Positions 43,975-47,296 of a DNA stretch of 47,296 nt are shown one piece after another. Under the pieces are notes generated by a model. It did not search any database and was not told the origin of the DNA. It was given only the letters and a program-made list of their open reading frames with translations. This DNA is from Parastagonospora avenae f. sp. tritici 18332-5 (lineage: Eukaryota; Ascomycota; Dothideomycetes; Pleosporales; Phaeosphaeriaceae): the NCBI GenBank assembly GCA_022559985.1, contig JAFJTR010000137.1, positions 1 through 47,296 of the forward strand, given 5' to 3'. Position numbers and translations under genes: made by a program. Each line of letters begins with the position of its first letter. Position 1 is the first letter of the stretch.

Positions 43975-44527
43975 TATATTACAAAGATTTTACGATCAGC
44001 TCTAGCGTAGCGTAGTGTATATTGCGCTGGTAGGCGCAGCAAAGCCACGCTCAAACAACCTGCAGCTGGTATTGTGGCGGAGTAAGGCTAACACGTACAG
44101 CTTGCAGAGCCACTGCATTGCGACGATACTCTCCTTCTCGGCCATACAAACGACAAGTCAAGGCTCGAAGACGGTGAGTGTTGCCTCAGGCTGTTTTCTG
44201 AGATCGTTCGAAGTTCTGTATGGATTCAGGAAGGTTGCTGACTGGGTTTCAAAACGCATCCGTCCAACCAGACTGGCAAGCTGATTGTGCAGGCTTGCAC
44301 ATTGATCCACGACGTGATTCTGATGCCGAACATTATGGGTTTATGGAGAAACGGACGATGTCCGGAGGATGGAGAGGATTTTGCGCTTGACCACCGGTAG
44401 CAATTACAGCTATCGGCAAATCCCAAATCGGGAAGCCGATGCCCCAGATGGCCTAGCGCCAAGACTCAGCTTGGAGCCACCAAACATCCCACTCTTGCAC
44501 ATGCAGCCTACCACAACCTGCACCAAC
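43975..44527. other. intergenic region; ribokinase promoter
   Basis: 553 bp. The ribokinase frame is open from 44369, but the protein family begins at 44528. No further gene seen. Confidence 0.55.
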
Positions 44528-45611
44528 ATGTCCTCCAAACCAGCTGTCATTTCCGTCATTGGTTCTCTCAATGTCGACCTCGTCACTCGCACGCCACGAG
44601 TGCCTGTGGCCGGCGAGACCTTGACAAGTGAATCTTTCAACATCGGCTGGGGAGGGAAAGGCGCAAACCAGGCCGTCGCATGCGCACGCCTCTCTCGCAC
44701 CCAACAGCAAGCATCGTCCAGCGCGGCTTCCGATGTTGAAGTGCGCATGGTTGGGGCTGTTGGAGATGATGAATTCCATTTGGGCTTTTTGAAAGCATTG
44801 CAAGCCGATGGCTTGAAGACAGACAGCATCCAGATTTTGAAGGGCAAGAAGACGGGCGTTGCTGTTATCACAGTCGAGACTAGCACTGGAGAGAATAGAA
44901 TCATGTTCTGTCCAGGTGCAAATTATGATGTCGAAGAGAAAGACTTGGTCGATGCGGATGCAAATGTGGCCCTCTTCCAGCTCGAGCTACCACTCAATGT
45001 CGTAAGTCATCTTTGCTGTGGCGCTGAACCAAGGCGCTGACAATACAAGGTATTGCATAACATGAAAATGGCACGACAAAAGGGCGTTGAGACCATTATT
45101 AACCCGGCACCAGCGATTCCACTGCCCGAAGAAGCCTATCAGGGCTTGGGCCACCTCATCGTCAATGAGACAGAGGCCGCCATTCTTTCCGGCATAGACA
45201 ATCCAACAAACTGGAACGAGGTTGCCGCTATCTTCATCGCTCGAGGTGTCAAGAATGTCATCATTACCCTTGGCGGCGAGGTAAGTACATGACCAGAGCT
45301 TAGTTATAGTAAATCTCGAGACTAACCAAACTTAGGGTGTCTTCTATAAAACTTCGAAGCAACAAGCCGCCTCGCAGGATGGTCACATAGTACCAGCGCG
45401 CAAGGTCAAAGTAGTAGACACCACTGCCGCAGGCGACACTTTCGCAGGAGCGTACACCGTCTCAGTAGCACGGTGGAAATCAACGTCTCAAGGCGCTGAC
45501 TTTGATCTCGATGTCGCTATAGCGCATGCGAATCGCGCGGCATCAATGACAGTTCAAAAGGCGGGCGCGCAATCCTCTATTCCTTGGGCAGACGAAATGC
45601 CAGAAACCTAG
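44528..45611 (+). CDS. RBK1: ribokinase (PfkB family)
   Basis: Phosphorylates D-ribose at O5 with ATP, feeding the pentose phosphate pathway; cytosolic. Exons 44528-45001, 45050-45280 and 45336-45611, all phase 0, give 326 residues. The start is the Met of MSSKPAVISVIGSLNVDLV, where the first beta strand of the fold begins; the 53 codons before it look like leader. The PfkB signature 1 is GWGGKGANQAVACARL. Signature 2 is DTTAAGDTFAGAY, whose Asp before TFAG is the catalytic base. ILKGKKTGVAVITVE and NPAPAIPLPEEAY also match. It is intact although both neighbouring transporter genes carry stops. The symbol follows the yeast gene. Confidence 0.94.
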
Positions 45612-46130
45612 AACAAATTGAAAGACTGCTGGTCTTCCAATCCTCATAGAACTTCACTGCCAAAAACATTTGACTCGGATCTTTTCACTGTAGTATCCTT
45701 GAGCCGCATCGTCGAAGTTCAGTATCGAGCCCCTCGCATGCATGTAGCCGCAACCCCCAGCTAATGAATTCCGCTTCCGTATCAGCCTTTCGGCACAACC
45801 CCAGGCGCTGCATCTCTTGTCAAGCCAAGCTTTGGCGTGGGCGTTTACCATAAGCACCATATGTTCAGCGAAAATGCCATGCCAATTGGTAGAGTCGATG
45901 GTGCTTGCCGCACTATTGCAGTACCAAGGCGGAAACAAGCCCCACGACGCCTCCATGACGATATTTGGCGAGAGTCGGCAAGCTATTTTGCGTGTCTTTG
46001 CACCGAACTGCCTTTGCAATTCCTGTCGTTGAACCTAGCAGTCCTCAATATATGAATACTGGCTAAAGAGTTACAAGGGTGGTGGTTGATGGTCATAGAA
46101 CACACCAGTCGCAATAAATGTGTTTGAATC
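45612..46130. other. intergenic region, no gene seen
   Basis: 519 bp: 3' region of ribokinase and promoter of the ACS-type transporter. Confidence 0.6.
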
Positions 46131-47296
46131 ATGTCTACAATACCAGATCATTCGCAGCTCTCAGTGACTGAGAAGGCGGAGCGCAAAGAGATGGAAATTA
46201 TTGACGAAGAGACAGGATTCGAGAAATATGAACGCCGCGACATGCACGAAGATGACATCTCCCCAGAACAAAAGCGATTGGAAGCAAAAGTCCTCCGCAA
46301 AGTCGACTTGCGTCTCATCCCCATCCTCGGACTGCTCTACTCCGTTGCTGGCCTCGATCGCGTAAATCTGTCCAACGCTCGCGTCGCTGGTATGAACACA
46401 GACTTGCGCTTCGACATTGGCGATCGCTACTCCATTGCACTACTCGTCTTCTTCATCACCTAATGCATCTTTAAGATGCCAACAACGCTACTACTACGAC
46501 CAATCGGACCGAAGAACTTGCTCAATGGCCTCGCAATCAGTTGGGGATTCGTCATGCTTGGAATGGGCTGCGTGAACGATTGGCGGTTGATCGTCGTATG
46601 CAGGATGCTGATCGGAGTCCTTGAAGCTGGTTTTCTGCTGAGTACGTGGTATCAGCGCTTTGAGATCCAGCAGCGTATGAATTGGTGGTATCTCATCAAC
46701 CTCTTCGTGTCGGCGTTCGGCAATATCTTGGCGTGGGCTATCGTCAAGTCAGATGGGGTACATGGTATCGCGGGTTGGAGATGGATCTTCATGTGCGTCA
46801 TGTAGTTTTCCACATTGATTGTGACTGGCTAACAGACTCAGTGTTGAAGGTGCGGCGACAATCGGTATCGCAATAATCGGCTACTTCCTGGTCATTGGCT
46901 TCCCCGACTCAATGCTTGACAGCAATAAACTCCAAGGTTTCACTCAGCACGAACTGGAGATCGTGCTGGACCGAATCGATCGAGACAGACACGATTCGAA
47001 ACCTGACAAGTTAACGTGGTCGAAATTTCGCACCCACGTTGCGAATTGGGAGCTCTGGGTATACGGGTTCATGTATGTCTACACCGACTCTAGCTTCTCA
47101 GTTGATATCGTTCGTGTTACTGATGATTGGATTACAGATTCCTCACATGCTCTGCGCCCATCTACGCCTTCGAATACTTCATCCAAATTATCCTTGGTCT
47201 ATCTCTCACGCATCATTATAAAGAAGTAGGTATGAGTCTTGTTTGTAACGCTTGATTTGGGGGCGTAAGCTCAGGGGCAGCTCTCGCACGTAAGAG
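46131..47296 (+). pseudogene. ACS-family MFS transporter (Dal5-like), in-frame stop, runs off window
   Basis: Related to allantoate/nicotinate/pantothenate-type anion:cation symporters. Exon 1 begins at 46131 with a charged tail and the family block EAKVLRKVDLRLIPILGLLYSVAGLDRVNLSNARV. TAA at 46461-46463 interrupts FFIT and CIFKMPTTLLLRPIGPKN, at a place where the family has Tyr. The frame then continues to a 49-bp intron (46793-46841), a second exon (VEGAATIGIAIIGYFLVIGFPDS), another intron (47073-47137) and IFLTCSAPIYAFEYFIQIILG. In addition, EAGFLLSTWYQRFE lacks about six residues normally found (a PGCxY-like piece). The gene is therefore probably non-functional. The 3' end lies beyond the window. 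Confidence 0.65.

Noticed and set aside
44369..44527. 53-codon extension of ribokinase
   Set aside because: PfkB ribokinases begin at the SVIGSLNVD strand. The extension has no features and probably is 5' leader.

Overview
The window is nuclear DNA of a filamentous ascomycete (Pezizomycotina). The evidence is the short 47-65 bp introns with GT..AG ends and CTAAC/CTGAC-like branch sites, the fungal-only families (Zn2Cys6 factor, KTR mannosyltransferase, siderophore transporter, DUF2293) and secreted plant-cell-wall enzymes. A plant-associated or saprotrophic Dothideomycete-like fungus is my inference; I cannot name the species. No rRNA, tRNA, CRISPR or intact transposon was found.

Layout: 1-2632 is gene-poor, partly TA-rich, and looks like degraded repeat DNA. 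From 2633 to 14240 come a siderophore-iron MFS transporter (+), the purine enzyme FGAM synthase (-), a DHA2 drug-type MFS transporter (-) and a divergent Zn2Cys6 transcription factor (+). From 15031 to 20851 come a secreted GH16 glucanase (-), a secreted cysteine-rich protein of unknown function (+), and a Thr-rich secreted protein gene (-) that carries an in-frame stop in its signal peptide. From 21714 to 27940 come a class A flavin monooxygenase (-), a gamma-tubulin complex GCP5-like protein (-) and a divergent KTR/KRE2 mannosyltransferase (+).

From 28470 to 32358 lie small genes of unknown function, including an AT-hook protein. From 34091 to 37998 lies a plant-biomass group: a GH10 xylanase (+) and a GH11 xylanase (-) separated by a DUF2293 gene. 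Both xylanase promoters hold the sequence GGCTAAA, the XlnR-type site, so shared xylan induction is likely. From 39918 to the end the DNA looks like a decay zone: a choline/amino-acid-type permease with two in-frame stops and a frameshift, two fragmentary genes broken across frames, an intact ribokinase, and an ACS-type MFS transporter with an in-frame stop that runs off the window.

The core genes (FGAM synthase, GCP5, mannosyltransferase, ribokinase) are intact and most have few or no introns. The lesions fall in accessory transporters and secreted proteins. That contrast is the main observation. I see no polyketide or peptide synthase and no wholly new multi-gene system. The least explained intact items are the secreted cysteine-rich protein at 18185 and the AT-hook protein whose second hook lies inside a potential in-frame intron.
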